Numbered from the stretch's first letter, positions 7,513 through 17,251 are shown. The stretch is DNA of 55,467 nt from CAZQEZ01 sp964592475 (GCA_964592475.1 CAZQEZ010000008.1:1-55467), one strand, 5' to 3'. Notes: generated by a model not told the origin, from the sequence alone. Translations and numbers: made by a program.

Positions 7513-9306
7513 TTATTTGTGAAGCCACTTGTTGCGCACTTGCTTTTGCTTACGGGATAAATTATCCATCGATAAAATTTGATAACTTACCTTTTCAATC
7601 AGGTTTAGGGTAACGCTGATTTCTTTTACAATTCCATTTCTGGCGATTAAAAATGTGATTTTTTCATCGGGCTGTTTTTGCTGTAAAATTTTATTTAATA
7701 CACGCGAAGAGGCTCGATAACCATCAATAGCCAATATTTCGTCATTGGCGTTTAGCCCATCCCGATAAGCAGGTGTACCAGCCAAAACTTCTTTTATTAT
7801 AAAGTTACCATTGCTTTCTTGAAATTTAAACCCCGGATCTATTTGTCCATAGCCTTCGTTTTGATCTTTAAAGTGGTAACCGGCAAAAGCAAAATATTTT
7901 TCATAAGGAATTGACTCAGTACCAAAAACATATTTTTGAAAGAAACCCTCAAAATCTTTACCGCTTATGGTTTCAAAAGCGGCTAGCAGTTCATCATTGG
8001 TCATTCCCCGGCTCAGTTCTTTATAGTACTTGTCATAGAGATACTGTAATACATCATCCAGGTTTTTCTTGCCTTCAGTTGAAGCGATTACCTGCAAGTC
8101 GAGCATTGCTGCCAACACAGATCCCTTGGTGTAGTAGGATATAGTGGTATTTATACTATTTTCATCAGGACGATAGGCTTTTATCCAGGCATCGAAGCTG
8201 GCCATGGCAACGGGTTGCACATTATTTCCTGGCTGGTTTTCGATGCTGTTGATACTTCCTGCCAATTTTTTGAGGTATTCGCTTGCCTGGTAAAAGTTGC
8301 TTCTGTATAGTAGCAATTCGTCATAGTAACTGGTAAAGCCCTCCATCACCCAAAGTAAATGCGTATAATTTTCTTTTTCGTAATTAAAAGGGCCTAATTC
8401 AATAGGTCTTAACCGTTTTACCAGCCAAAGGTGAAAATACTCATGCGCGGTTAAGCCTAAAAATCCCAAATACTTGCTATTAGGTTCATAGTTCCATCTA
8501 TCTACTTGCATAGCCGTGGAGTTTAGATGCTCCAGCCCGCCACCACGATTGTCAAGATTATGCACAATAAATACATATCGCTGGTTGGGGTTTTCGCCGA
8601 ATACTTCTGTACTGGCTTCCACTATTTTGGCCATATCAATAAGCAACCGATCTTTATCATGATTGCCATCACCATACATGGCTATTTCGTGAGGCACTCC
8701 GGCAGCAGTAAATTGCCACACCTGGTGATTACCAATTTCCACAGGAGTATCAGCCAGGATATCGTAACCAGGGGCGGTAAAAGCAAATTGCTCACCAGCT
8801 ACTGGTGTGAGTCCGGTGCTTACTTTACTCCATGCCTCATAAGGCTTCACATTGAGCTTTAGTGGCTTATTTTGCTGCCCCTCAATGTACATAAAAACGC
8901 TTGTACCGCTAACAAAACCGTGTGATGTATTGAGTACACTCGTGCGCACGGATACTTCATTCGCGTAAACTTTGTAACTAGCAGTAATTACATCACTGCC
9001 ATCACGTGCCACTTTCCAGGTATTTTTGTTGGTTTTTAGCACCGTCAATGCCTTGCCTGTTTTGCCAACCGCGTTAAAATTTTGCACATTACGAGAAAAC
9101 TCTCGAACCAGATAAGAACCAGGGGCCCACACTGGCATTTTGAATGCTACTGTATCTTCCTTCGGGTTTTCGTATACAAGAGTAACCTCGAAATAATGTG
9201 TATGAGGTTCTGGCATTGATAAATAATAATTGATTGAAGGGTTTTGAGCATTGGCATTTGTACTTAGCCATAGCAAAACCAATATAAATAAATATTTCAT
9301 ATTCAA
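7513..9306 (-). CDS. Secreted M61-family (glycyl aminopeptidase-like) metallopeptidase with PDZ domain
   Basis: 597 residues. A Sec signal peptide (1-20, ending ANA-Q) is followed by the M61 N-terminal beta domain, then the zinc site HEYFH at 288-292 with catalytic Glu289. A downstream Glu in the VMEGFTSYYDE stretch (~325-335) is the third zinc ligand candidate. A PDZ domain covers roughly 490-575 (GLNANDEILAIDGYRAS). Architecture and length agree with the family. It should act in the periplasm or outside on peptides; the natural substrate is unknown. It is transcribed alone and divergently from the OsmC gene. Confidence 0.92.
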   Translation of the reverse strand: MNMKYLFILVLLWLSTNANAQNPSINYYLSMPEPHTHYFEVTLVYENPKEDTVAFKMPVWAPGSYLVREFSRNVQNFNAVGKTGKALTVLKTNKNTWKVARDGSDVITASYKVYANEVSVRTSVLNTSHGFVSGTSVFMYIEGQQNKPLKLNVKPYEAWSKVSTGLTPVAGEQFAFTAPGYDILADTPVEIGNHQVWQFTAAGVPHEIAMYGDGNHDKDRLLIDMAKIVEASTEVFGENPNQRYVFIVHNLDNRGGGLEHLNSTAMQVDRWNYEPNSKYLGFLGLTAHEYFHLWLVKRLRPIELGPFNYEKENYTHLLWVMEGFTSYYDELLLYRSNFYQASEYLKKLAGSINSIENQPGNNVQPVAMASFDAWIKAYRPDENSINTTISYYTKGSVLAAMLDLQVIASTEGKKNLDDVLQYLYDKYYKELSRGMTNDELLAAFETISGKDFEGFFQKYVFGTESIPYEKYFAFAGYHFKDQNEGYGQIDPGFKFQESNGNFIIKEVLAGTPAYRDGLNANDEILAIDGYRASSRVLNKILQQKQPDEKITFLIARNGIVKEISVTLNLIEKVSYQILSMDNLSRKQKQVRNKWLHK

Positions 9307-9497
9307 GTTAATCCTTTTCGCCCTACAGCATGTAATTTGTTAAGTTATAATCGAACGTGTTTGTTTTTAAGCGGGCAAAAATAAAAAAAAATGGCAATAT
9401 TTTAAATTAGCTTATCTACGTGGGAGTAATATGCTGAGTTTGTTTGGTAGATTTGCATTGATTGAAGTAACAGTTTTAAGAGAAAAAATTATTAAAA

Positions 9498-9962
9498 ATG
9501 CAAATTCATCAATACAAGCTAGCATTGAAGTGGACCGGGAACAAGGGTGAAGGAACCATTGATTATCGATCTTATGAAAGAAGCCATGAAATTAAAGTGC
9601 CTGGCAAGCCTACTTTGCTAGCCTCAGCCGACCCTGCTTTCCGGGGTGATCAGGGTCGATATAACCCGGAAGAGCTTCTGCTAGCTTCACTTTCCGGATG
9701 TCACATGTTATGGTTTTTGCATTTATGTGCCGATGATGGAGTGCAGGTGCTTGTATACGAGGACCAGCCAGAGGCTACCATGCAAGACAGTTCTGATGGT
9801 GGTGGAAAATTTACGGAGACTATTTTGAAGCCAAAGGTGAAAGTAGCTGAAAAATGGATGCTTGAAAAATTGGATATACTACATACTGAAGCAAATAAGC
9901 GTTGCTTCATTGCCAATTCGGTTAATTTTCCGGTAAAGCATGAAGCATCGGGCTATTGGTAA
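9498..9962 (+). CDS. OsmC/Ohr-family peroxiredoxin
   Basis: 154 residues. The two redox Cys of the family are Cys68 (LSGCHMLW) and Cys136 (KRCFIANS), and the helix motif NPEELLLAS at 57-65 carries the conserved Glu. The family reduces organic hydroperoxides with thiols such as lipoyl groups. Start at the ATG preceded by an A-rich leader. It is monocistronic by position; the next gene is 247 bp downstream. Confidence 0.9.
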   Translation: MQIHQYKLALKWTGNKGEGTIDYRSYERSHEIKVPGKPTLLASADPAFRGDQGRYNPEELLLASLSGCHMLWFLHLCADDGVQVLVYEDQPEATMQDSSDGGGKFTETILKPKVKVAEKWMLEKLDILHTEANKRCFIANSVNFPVKHEASGYW

Positions 9963-10209
9963 TTACTATGCTGGTATGCGAGTACACAGGCCAGAAAGGA
10001 TTTCAAATGGTGAACATTAATTATTGACTAGATTGACTAGAGATGATTAAAAAGGACATTTTGCTCGGTGTTAGGTTCTTCTCATAACTTCGTGTAGATT
10101 GTCATTTCAATGACAATGTTTCTTTTCAACATAACTATTGCCTGCCATTAATTGTATAGTTCTTAATTTGATTGCCATTTTTTAATTAATTTAAAATTTT
10201 TAACATTTC

Positions 10210-11595
10210 ATGCAAGAGTTTGATCATATCATCATAGGTACAGGACAAGCTACAGGTACACTATTAGGAAAACTTGTACCCACAGGAGACCGCATTGCAG
10301 TACTGGAAGGCACCAAAGTAGGAGGTAGCTGTGTAAACTATGGTTGTACACCTACCAAAACATTGGTAGCCTCGGCAAAAGCCATTCATAAAGCTAGACA
10401 AGGAGAAACTTATGGATTTGAAACGGGGCCTTTAAAAGTAAATTATTCACGTATCAGAGAAAGAATGAATTCCATCAGAAATGGCTCCAGGGAAGGCCTG
10501 GCTAGTTGGTTAGATTCTACTGATAATATTAAATTTATCAGAGAATGGGGGTCATTTGAAGATAAAAAAGTTATTCGTGCTGGAAATGAATTAATAAAAG
10601 GTGAAAAAATTTATATTAATACAGGTGCCAAACCTACAGCGCCACCCATCAAAGGTTTAGATAAAATACCCTGGCTTGATAGTGCGGGGTTATTAGATCT
10701 GGAAGAAATGCCGAAACACTTGATAATTATAGGAGGCGGCTACATAGGTATGGAGTTTTCTCAAATTTACCGCAGGTTTGGAGCGAAGGTTACAGTTATT
10801 CAGCGAGGCGATCAGGTAATGCCCAATGAAGATAAAGATGTAGCAGATGAAATACAATCATTTTTGCAAGATGAAGGTATCAAGATATTATGCAACAGCA
10901 GTGCAACAGCAGTGAGCAAAGAGGATGAAAAAATAAAGCTTACGGTGGAAAGCAATGATAATACGGATACAATTACCGGTTCCCATCTATTGATAGCTGC
11001 AGGTAGAAAACCCAATACTGAACACCTGGCATTGCAAAATGCAGGTATAAATATCAATGATGGAGGATTTGTTGAAGTAGATGACTATTGCCAAACCAAT
11101 GTGGAGGATGTATATGCAGTAGGAGATGTAAATGGGCAAGGTGCATTTACACATACTTCCGTAAATGACGCGGAAATAGTGCTGGATCAAATATTTCATG
11201 GAGGACGACGCCGCTTGTCAGAACGAGTGCCTATTTATTCTCTTTTTACCGACCCCCCAATGGGAAAAGTGGGATTGAGCGAAAAAGAAGCATTGGCCAA
11301 AGGGCACCGGGTATTACGATCTAAACTACCAATGAGTAAAATAAACCGGGCCAAAGAAATGGCAGAAACTAATGGCTTTGCTAAACTGATGGTAGATGCC
11401 GATACCGATCTCATAATAGGAGCACTGGTATTAGGCCCTGGTGGAGATGAAATTATTAACATGTTTGCTGCCATTATGCATAGCAACATCCCTTGTCATA
11501 GTTACCGCAGGGTAGTATTACTGCACCCTACCGTATCGGAACTCATGCCTTTTTTACTGGATAGTCTTGAGGAAGTGAAACCTGAGGATAAGTAA
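10210..11595 (+). CDS. FAD-dependent pyridine nucleotide-disulfide oxidoreductase (MerA-like, no mercury-binding tail)
   Basis: 461 residues. An FAD fold opens the protein (HIIIGTGQATGT) and the redox disulfide GGSCVNYGCTPTK gives Cys41 and Cys46. The NAD(P)H-binding GGGYIGME is near 175-182, and a second FAD motif reads VYAVGDVNG. The C-terminal dimerisation domain has HPTVSE. The protein lacks the heavy-metal domain at the N-terminus and the Cys-Cys tail of mercuric reductase, so mercury reduction is unlikely. The electron acceptor is unknown. A strong terminator follows at 11656-11700. Confidence 0.85.
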   Translation: MQEFDHIIIGTGQATGTLLGKLVPTGDRIAVLEGTKVGGSCVNYGCTPTKTLVASAKAIHKARQGETYGFETGPLKVNYSRIRERMNSIRNGSREGLASWLDSTDNIKFIREWGSFEDKKVIRAGNELIKGEKIYINTGAKPTAPPIKGLDKIPWLDSAGLLDLEEMPKHLIIIGGGYIGMEFSQIYRRFGAKVTVIQRGDQVMPNEDKDVADEIQSFLQDEGIKILCNSSATAVSKEDEKIKLTVESNDNTDTITGSHLLIAAGRKPNTEHLALQNAGININDGGFVEVDDYCQTNVEDVYAVGDVNGQGAFTHTSVNDAEIVLDQIFHGGRRRLSERVPIYSLFTDPPMGKVGLSEKEALAKGHRVLRSKLPMSKINRAKEMAETNGFAKLMVDADTDLIIGALVLGPGGDEIINMFAAIMHSNIPCHSYRRVVLLHPTVSELMPFLLDSLEEVKPEDK

Positions 11596-11655
11596 GCTAT
11601 TTGCAACACTTTGCTAAGCCAGGCATCAGAATTAGGTAAGTTAATTTGCTATCTA

Positions 11656-11700
11656 AAAATGAGAGGCATTGATTTGATTTTTATCAATGCCTCTCATTTT
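11656..11700 (+). terminator. Strong 18-bp-stem terminator
   Basis: AAAATGAGAGGCATTGAT (11656-11673) pairs perfectly with ATCAATGCCTCTCATTTT (11683-11700) around a 9-nt loop. It ends the flavoprotein gene on the plus strand. The A/T ends make it usable on the minus strand as well, where the depolymerase remnant ends at 11703. Confidence 0.85.
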
Positions 11701-11702
11701 CT

Positions 11703-12088
11703 TTACTTACACAATTTAAACTGATTGAAAAAATCCCAAAGCACCTGACTGGCAAAAACATCTTCATTGGTTTCGCCCAGGAAAGATTCTTGAGCAGGCA
11801 ACTCCACTCTAGCCCAGGTATGTCCCGCGCCATTCAATTTATAATAATTAACCTTGGCATTGTTGCAGTCACAATCCGTATATTCATAAAACGCGTGGAA
11901 TTGTCTGTTTGATCTATATCAGGTAGACTAACCGCTGGAACTGCAGTTTGGCAATTATTGTTATTTCCCCAAAAATCTACAGAAGTTTCCAAACCTACTA
12001 CTTCCATAGTACCACTATTAGCTACTTCTCCACCTTCGTAGATGTCAAATGATACCACTGGTGAAATAAAATAAACCCGGAACTTCAA
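11703..12088 (-). pseudogene. Remnant of a poly(3-hydroxybutyrate) depolymerase/LpqC-type esterase (C-terminal part, frameshifted)
   Basis: Two overlapping reading frames reconstruct the C-terminal third of a PHB-depolymerase-like esterase. The first frame (12088 to about 11900) reads EGGEVANSGTMEVVGLETS then FWGNNNNC and DQTDNST. The second frame continues FYEYTDCDCNNAKVNYYKLN then GAGHTW, carrying the catalytic-type His, and ends LWDFFNQFKLCK at 11703. A single frameshift around 11895-11905 separates them. The nucleophile region and signal peptide are absent upstream, so the gene is both truncated and frameshifted. Confidence 0.7.
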
Positions 12089-12146
12089 TAGGTGAAGTAA
12101 CCCGTAAAAAAAATATAAAAATATGAAAAGGAATATCCCTATACTT

Positions 12147-12154
12147 TAGCTTTG
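12147..12154 (+). promoter_or_regulatory. Candidate -7 box of the DMT transporter gene
   Basis: TAGCTTTG matches the Bacteroidota housekeeping -7 consensus TAnnTTTG and lies 27 bp before the TTG start of the transporter. A clear -33 TTTG is not visible at the expected distance, so support rests on the -7 box and position. Confidence 0.4.
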
Positions 12155-12181
12155 CATCTCAATTTATAAAACTAGATTCTT

Positions 12182-13099
12182 TTGAGCGATAATTTAAAAG
12201 GTATTCTATTTGCAATACTCACTGCTTTACTGTGGGGAATATTGGCCATAGCACTAAAAATTGCCGTGCAACAGGTAGATCCCTTTACCATCGTTTGGTT
12301 CCGCTTTACCTTGGCATTTAGTGTGTTAGCTATGGTTGTACAATTCAGGAGACCTCGGTTTTTCTCTATTTTTCGTAAACCGCCCATCGCTTTAATTATC
12401 GCGGCTATATTTTTAGGGGTCAATTACCTTGGGTTTTTACAAGGCATTAATTATACCACGCCCGGCAATGCCCAGGTAGTGATGCAAATAGGCCCAATCA
12501 TGTTGGCAGTAGTAGGCATTCTGGTGTATAGAGAGCGGCTTACTATACAGCAAATGACAGGTTTTGCTGTGGCTGGTATCGGTTTGTTTTTCTTCTACCG
12601 GGAGCAAATTAACAATCTGATCGGTAATAGAGCAATATATAACCAGGGGATGCTTTGGATTTTGCTGGGAGCATCTTCATGGGTGGTTTATGCTACTCTT
12701 CAAAAGCGCTTGGTTAAAAGTTTTGCTCCCCAACAATTAAATCTTATTATTTATTTGCTCCCTGCAATTGGTTACCTACCCTTCGTCGACTTTGCCACGT
12801 TTAGCCATATGAGTGTGGGAATGTGGCTGCTAATGATTTTTTTGGGAATGAACACACTTATTGCTTATGGTGCATTGGCTGAAGCTTTGAAATACACGGA
12901 GGCAAATAAAATAAGTATCATTATCACCTGTAATCCAATCATCACTATATTGGTCATGCTACTGTTAGAAGCATTGGCAATAAATTGGATTGAACCTGAA
13001 AACTTTAACCCATGGGCCGTGGTTAGTGGCTTATTAGTAATTACAGGTGCGGTACTGGTGGTGGCCAAAAAGAAAAAGAAAATACCCGAAAAAGCTTAG
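12182..13099 (+). CDS. DMT-superfamily EamA permease (metabolite exporter)
   Basis: 305 residues with ten predicted membrane helices in two EamA repeats (~5-140 and ~155-295). The first repeat shows the usual WGILAIALKIAVQQVDPFTI. A lysine-rich tail (KKKKKIPEK) faces the cytoplasm. Substrates of such transporters range from amino acids to nucleosides and are not predictable here. Translation appears to start at TTG (12182), because no ATG gives a complete first helix. A TAnnTTTG box lies 27 bp upstream. Confidence 0.85.
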   Translation: MSDNLKGILFAILTALLWGILAIALKIAVQQVDPFTIVWFRFTLAFSVLAMVVQFRRPRFFSIFRKPPIALIIAAIFLGVNYLGFLQGINYTTPGNAQVVMQIGPIMLAVVGILVYRERLTIQQMTGFAVAGIGLFFFYREQINNLIGNRAIYNQGMLWILLGASSWVVYATLQKRLVKSFAPQQLNLIIYLLPAIGYLPFVDFATFSHMSVGMWLLMIFLGMNTLIAYGALAEALKYTEANKISIIITCNPIITILVMLLLEALAINWIEPENFNPWAVVSGLLVITGAVLVVAKKKKKIPEKA

Positions 13100-13223
13100 G
13101 GCAAATTTAAAATATCAATTTAGTTTTTTAACTAATTAAAAAAATATTATTGCAGGTAAAAAGTTATTTAAAAGATTTAAATTATCTTTTACTTTGCACA
13201 AGTTTAACGAAGCTTTATTTAAC

Positions 13224-14354
13224 ATGAGAAATTTAGTCTTTCTGTTTTTGCATATACTCGTTTTGACAATTGTAGCCGGATGCTCTTGCGATCGGGAAAA
13301 GGATAAGCCGGTAGTGATTACAGAAGCCCCCAAAGCTAAAAGTAGCATGACAAGTCCGCGAGAAAATTCTTTCAGGATAGGGGAGGAGGTACCTGTTGCA
13401 GTTGCTGCTACTGATTCTATGGCGATAATTGACTCAGTGGTATTTTATATTAACGAACACGTAAAAGGATCTATCAATACCCCCCCATTTAAATATTTTA
13501 TCGCTACAAAACAGCACCACGTGGGTAAACAACTACTAAAATCAATAGTTTTTTATCAAGATGGTGGTGATCGGGATATTTTAAGGACAACAATTACTTT
13601 ACTTTCTGATATAGCACCAGCCCGTTACTCCTACCGGTTGATTAGAAAATACCCGCACGATCCGCAGGCATTTACCCAGGGGTTGGTATTTGATGGTGAG
13701 CATTTATACGAAGGTACCGGACAAAAGGGTGAATCTACTTTACGTAAAGTAGACCTAAATACAGGCAAGGTATTACAAAATCATTATTTACCTGGCAATG
13801 TTTTTGGGGAAGGTATTACCATATTTGAAGATAAAATAATACAACTTACCTGGAAAGCAAGGGTGGGTTTTGTATATGATAAAAACAGTTTTGAAGAAAT
13901 AAGCCAATTTTCCTATAACTCTGAAGGATGGGGAATCACTACTTATAATGATCAATTGCTGATGAGCGACGGAAGCGCTACATTAAATGTTTTAGAGCCT
14001 AATAGTTTTAAAATTGTAGACCGGTTTGAAGTTTACAACCAATTTGGACCTATAGTAGATCTAAACGAGTTGGAAAATATAGACGGAATTATATACGCTA
14101 ATGTGTTTCAAACGGAGGAAATTGCCATGATAGATCCCGAAACCGGCAAATTGATCGGGATTATTGACTTAAGTGGATTGTCCAATTTTAATGATAGAAG
14201 TGATCGTGAAGATGTATTGAATGGTATAGCATATCACCAGGCTAATGACCATTTATTAGTGACCGGTAAATGGTGGCCAAATATTTATGAGGTGGAGCTT
14301 ATAGAAGAGCAACCTCCTGTAGCGCTTACCGAACCACTGCAAAGAGGCATTTAA
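13224..14354 (+). CDS. Glutaminyl-peptide cyclotransferase (glutamine cyclotransferase) lipoprotein
   Basis: 376 residues from the ATG at 13224. An upstream in-frame TTG at 13194 falls inside a TACTTTG promoter-like box, and the ATG places a clean lipoprotein signal (lipobox VAGC, Cys20). An Ig-like segment (~50-130) precedes the beta-propeller QC domain (~135-365), which begins with KYPHDPQAFTQGLVFDGEHLYEGTG and keeps the family features GEGIT, GWGIT and LNGIAYHQ. The enzyme converts N-terminal Gln to pyroglutamate on exported proteins. It follows the DMT gene by 124 bp on the same strand. Confidence 0.88.
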   Translation: MRNLVFLFLHILVLTIVAGCSCDREKDKPVVITEAPKAKSSMTSPRENSFRIGEEVPVAVAATDSMAIIDSVVFYINEHVKGSINTPPFKYFIATKQHHVGKQLLKSIVFYQDGGDRDILRTTITLLSDIAPARYSYRLIRKYPHDPQAFTQGLVFDGEHLYEGTGQKGESTLRKVDLNTGKVLQNHYLPGNVFGEGITIFEDKIIQLTWKARVGFVYDKNSFEEISQFSYNSEGWGITTYNDQLLMSDGSATLNVLEPNSFKIVDRFEVYNQFGPIVDLNELENIDGIIYANVFQTEEIAMIDPETGKLIGIIDLSGLSNFNDRSDREDVLNGIAYHQANDHLLVTGKWWPNIYEVELIEEQPPVALTEPLQRGI

Positions 14355-14446
14355 ATAAAATACTGCTTTGCAATTCTCAAGCCTATTAAAATTTTATAGT
14401 GGCTGATAAATGCAGTTTTTTATTAAAAGTGTAGACAATAAATGCG

Positions 14447-14454
14447 TACTTTTG
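14447..14454 (+). promoter_or_regulatory. Candidate -7 box of the fused aminotransferase gene
   Basis: TACTTTTG fits TAnnTTTG and is followed by the TTG start 24 bp later, implying a very short 5' leader. The -33 region is only T-rich (14416-14422). Confidence 0.4.
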
Positions 14455-14477
14455 CAACGGAATAACCGGTAAATATT

Positions 14478-16031
14478 TTGAACAACAACCAATTAACTTC
14501 ATATGATGTAGAGGCATTGGTAGCTCAATGGATTGAATGCTGGAATAGCCACGATGTTGAAGCTGCCTATAATTTGTTTGATGAGCAATTTGAATTTTAT
14601 TCATCCTTTTTAAAAGGAAAGGATGCATACCCTGATGGTAAAATCAATAGCAAACAGGAGTTAAAGCGTTATTTTCAAAAAATAATTCAATCTATTCCCG
14701 ATTTGCAACTGCAAGTAAGGAATATAGAAGCTGAAAACCAAAAGGTAAAATTACACTTTTACAGTGCCACAGAAAATCTATTGGCAAAGGGGTCCATAGA
14801 TTTTAATGAAAATGGAAAAATTGAAAAGTCTAAATTTGAATTTGAAAAGGATACTACTTTTGCCAGTCGCACATCCAATCTACCCAAGTCATTTCTTAAG
14901 GAAATTCTGAAAGTAACTAAACAGCCGGAGATTATTTCCTTTGCCGGCGGTTTGCCCAATCCACAATTTTTTCCGGTAAATGCCATTGATGAAGCCACTC
15001 ATAAAGTGTTAAGTCGCGAAGGAAGTGCAGTTTTACAATATGCTACTTCCGAAGGCTATCAACCATTGAGAGCATTTATTGCCGATCGGTATCAAAAAAA
15101 AAAGGGTCTTAGCATAAATGAAGACAACATAATCATTACTAATGGCTCACAACAAGCCTTAGATTTGGTGGCCAAATTATTTATAAATCAAGGCGACCCA
15201 GTTCTACTGGAAAAACCAAGTTATTTAGGTGCTATTCAGGCCTATTCAGTTTTTGAACCTACCTTTCATATGGTTGAGCTTCAAGAAGACGGGGTGAACT
15301 CTCACGATTTGAAGAAACAATTGCAGTTGCATAAACCAAAGCTTTTTTATGTTGTACCTAATTTTCAAAACCCCACGGGCATTAGTTATAGCGAGGAAAA
15401 AAGAAAAGAATGTGCAAGCCTGCTGCAAGACAGCAATACCTGGCTGATAGAAGATGACCCTTATGGCGAAATAAGGTTTATTGGAGAAGAAAAGTCTACG
15501 GTTACTTCCTATTTGCAGGGGCAATCCGTATTGTGCGGATCGTTTTCAAAAATTGTTGCTCCAGGTTTGAGATTGGGCTGGATGGTAGTACCTGACCAGA
15601 TATTAAGTAAAGTAACAATTCTTAAACAAGCCACTGATTTACATTCCAATTATTTTTCGCAGAGAGTATTGAGTCAATATTTACAGGATAATGATATTGA
15701 TCAACATATACAATTGATAAAAGATGCTTATAAAAAGCAAAGAAATCTGATGCTAGCAGCCATTGACAAATATTTTCCGGAAGAAGTAAAGGTAACTCGT
15801 CCTGAAGGTGGCATGTTTCTATGGGCTACCTTGCCTCAAAGAATGAATTCAATAGAGGTTTTTAAGTTGAGCCAGGCAAAGAATGTGGCTTTTGTACCTG
15901 GCCGTCCATTTTATACCAGCAACGATGGATACAACACTATGCGTCTCAATTTTAGCAATGCCCCTGCTGATAAAATTGATGAAGGTATCAAAAGGCTAGC
16001 AGAAGCATTAAAATATCAAATGGTGCATTAA
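14478..16031 (+). CDS. SnoaL/NTF2-like domain fused to a class I PLP-dependent aminotransferase
   Basis: 517 residues. Residues ~10-125 form a SnoaL-like alpha+beta barrel (LVAQWIECWNSHDVEAAYNLF... ending GSIDFNENGKIEKSKFEF). Residues ~130-517 are a complete aminotransferase of the LysN/MocR-like group: FAGGLPNP at 155-162, NFQNPTG at 295-301, EDDPYGE at 325-331 and the PLP lysine K358 in SFSKIVAPGLRLGW. No ATG, GTG or TTG with a leader separates the two domains, so the fusion seems genuine. The catalytic half resembles 2-aminoadipate or aromatic aminotransferases. The SnoaL half may bind a hydrophobic ligand or aid dimerisation. Translation starts at TTG. Confidence 0.82.
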   Translation: MNNNQLTSYDVEALVAQWIECWNSHDVEAAYNLFDEQFEFYSSFLKGKDAYPDGKINSKQELKRYFQKIIQSIPDLQLQVRNIEAENQKVKLHFYSATENLLAKGSIDFNENGKIEKSKFEFEKDTTFASRTSNLPKSFLKEILKVTKQPEIISFAGGLPNPQFFPVNAIDEATHKVLSREGSAVLQYATSEGYQPLRAFIADRYQKKKGLSINEDNIIITNGSQQALDLVAKLFINQGDPVLLEKPSYLGAIQAYSVFEPTFHMVELQEDGVNSHDLKKQLQLHKPKLFYVVPNFQNPTGISYSEEKRKECASLLQDSNTWLIEDDPYGEIRFIGEEKSTVTSYLQGQSVLCGSFSKIVAPGLRLGWMVVPDQILSKVTILKQATDLHSNYFSQRVLSQYLQDNDIDQHIQLIKDAYKKQRNLMLAAIDKYFPEEVKVTRPEGGMFLWATLPQRMNSIEVFKLSQAKNVAFVPGRPFYTSNDGYNTMRLNFSNAPADKIDEGIKRLAEALKYQMVH

Positions 16032-16044
16032 TAAAAAAAAGAAA

Positions 16045-16062
16045 GACAGCGATTTCGCTGTC
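16045..16062 (-). terminator. Terminator between convergent genes
   Basis: GACAGCGA (16045-16052), TT, TCGCTGTC (16055-16062) forms a perfect 8-bp stem. On the minus strand it is followed by TTTCTTTTTTTTATT, so it ends the sodium-pump operon. On the plus strand it lies just past the aminotransferase stop. Confidence 0.85.
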
Positions 16063-16096
16063 TCCTTTCATATTAAATTCTAACCCTAAAAAATTC

Positions 16097-17251
16097 TTAA
16101 ACCATCAGAAAACTCATTAATATACCGGCTGCAACAGCAGAGCCGATTACACCTGCTACATTGGGTGCCATGGCATGCATTAGTAGGTGATTACTTGAGT
16201 CATATTTCAATCCTTCGTGCTGTACCACCCTGGCACTGTCAGGCACTGCCGACACACCAGCAGCGCCTACCAAAGGATTTATTTTATTATCTTTACTTAA
16301 AAACAAGTTCATGAATTTAGTAAACATGATACCACCCGCGGTTGCCACCATAAATGATAATGCCCCCAGCACGAATATCAATATTGATTCAGGCTTGAGA
16401 AAGGTGGTAGCTTGGGTGGAGGCTCCTACTGTAACCCCCAATAAGATAGTAACGATATCTATCAAAGCATTTCTGGCTGTTTCGGCCAGGCGACGAGTTA
16501 CGGTAGATTCTTTCAATAAGTTCCCAAAAAACAGCATTCCCAGCAAAGGCAAAGCACCCGGAGCGATAAAAGTAGTAAGTAGCAATCCGATAATAGGAAA
16601 AAGGATCTTCTCTATTTTGCTTACTGCACGTGGTGGTTTCATTCGTATCACACGTTCTCTTTTGTTAGTAAGCAACCGCATAATCGGGGGTTGAATTACC
16701 GGCACCAATGCCATGTATGAATACGCGGCGATGGCTATAGCTCCTATCAGGTCTGGAGCCAGGCGTGAAGACAAGAAAATAGCCGTAGGGCCATCGGCAC
16801 CACCAATGATGCCTATTGCCCCAGCTTGCTCTTGTGTAAAGCTTATGTCGCCAAAGCTAATATAAATAGCACCGAGAAAAGTAGCAAAAATACCTATTTG
16901 TGCAGCTGCACCCAACAACATTAAGCGTGGGTTTGAAATCAAGGTAGAAAAGTCAGTCATGGCCCCGATTCCCAAAAATATCAGAGGCGGGTAAATCCCT
17001 TTAATCACCCCCATGTAGAGATAATTCATCACACTCCCCTCTTCATATATACCCAGTTGCAATCCGGCATCTTCTACGAATGGGATGTTACCTATTAATA
17101 TTCCAAATCCTATCGGTATCAGAAGCAATGGTTCATAATTGTACCGGATAGCCAGGAAAATAAAGAACAATCCTACCATTATCATGATTACGTGACCGGC
17201 AGTGATGTTGGCAAATCCGGAAAATTCTAAAAATTTTAAAAGTCCTTCCAT
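16097..17251 (-). CDS. mmdB: Sodium-translocating decarboxylase beta subunit (OadB/MmdB)
   Basis: 384 residues and about ten membrane helices. The family signature GGADGPTAIFLSSRLAP is near 150-166, and conserved polar helix residues at GVTVGASTQATTF and GAAGVSAVPDSARVVQHEG line the Na+ path. It couples decarboxylation of carboxybiotin to Na+ export across the inner membrane. It is the last gene of the epimerase-mmdA-OadG-biotin carrier-beta operon, 6 bp after the biotin carrier. Confidence 0.95.
   Translation of the reverse strand: MEGLLKFLEFSGFANITAGHVIMIMVGLFFIFLAIRYNYEPLLLIPIGFGILIGNIPFVEDAGLQLGIYEEGSVMNYLYMGVIKGIYPPLIFLGIGAMTDFSTLISNPRLMLLGAAAQIGIFATFLGAIYISFGDISFTQEQAGAIGIIGGADGPTAIFLSSRLAPDLIGAIAIAAYSYMALVPVIQPPIMRLLTNKRERVIRMKPPRAVSKIEKILFPIIGLLLTTFIAPGALPLLGMLFFGNLLKESTVTRRLAETARNALIDIVTILLGVTVGASTQATTFLKPESILIFVLGALSFMVATAGGIMFTKFMNLFLSKDNKINPLVGAAGVSAVPDSARVVQHEGLKYDSSNHLLMHAMAPNVAGVIGSAVAAGILMSFLMV

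Noticed and set aside
10210..11595. Mercuric reductase (merA)
   Set aside because: The N-terminal metal-binding domain and C-terminal Cys-Cys pair are missing and no other mer gene is nearby.
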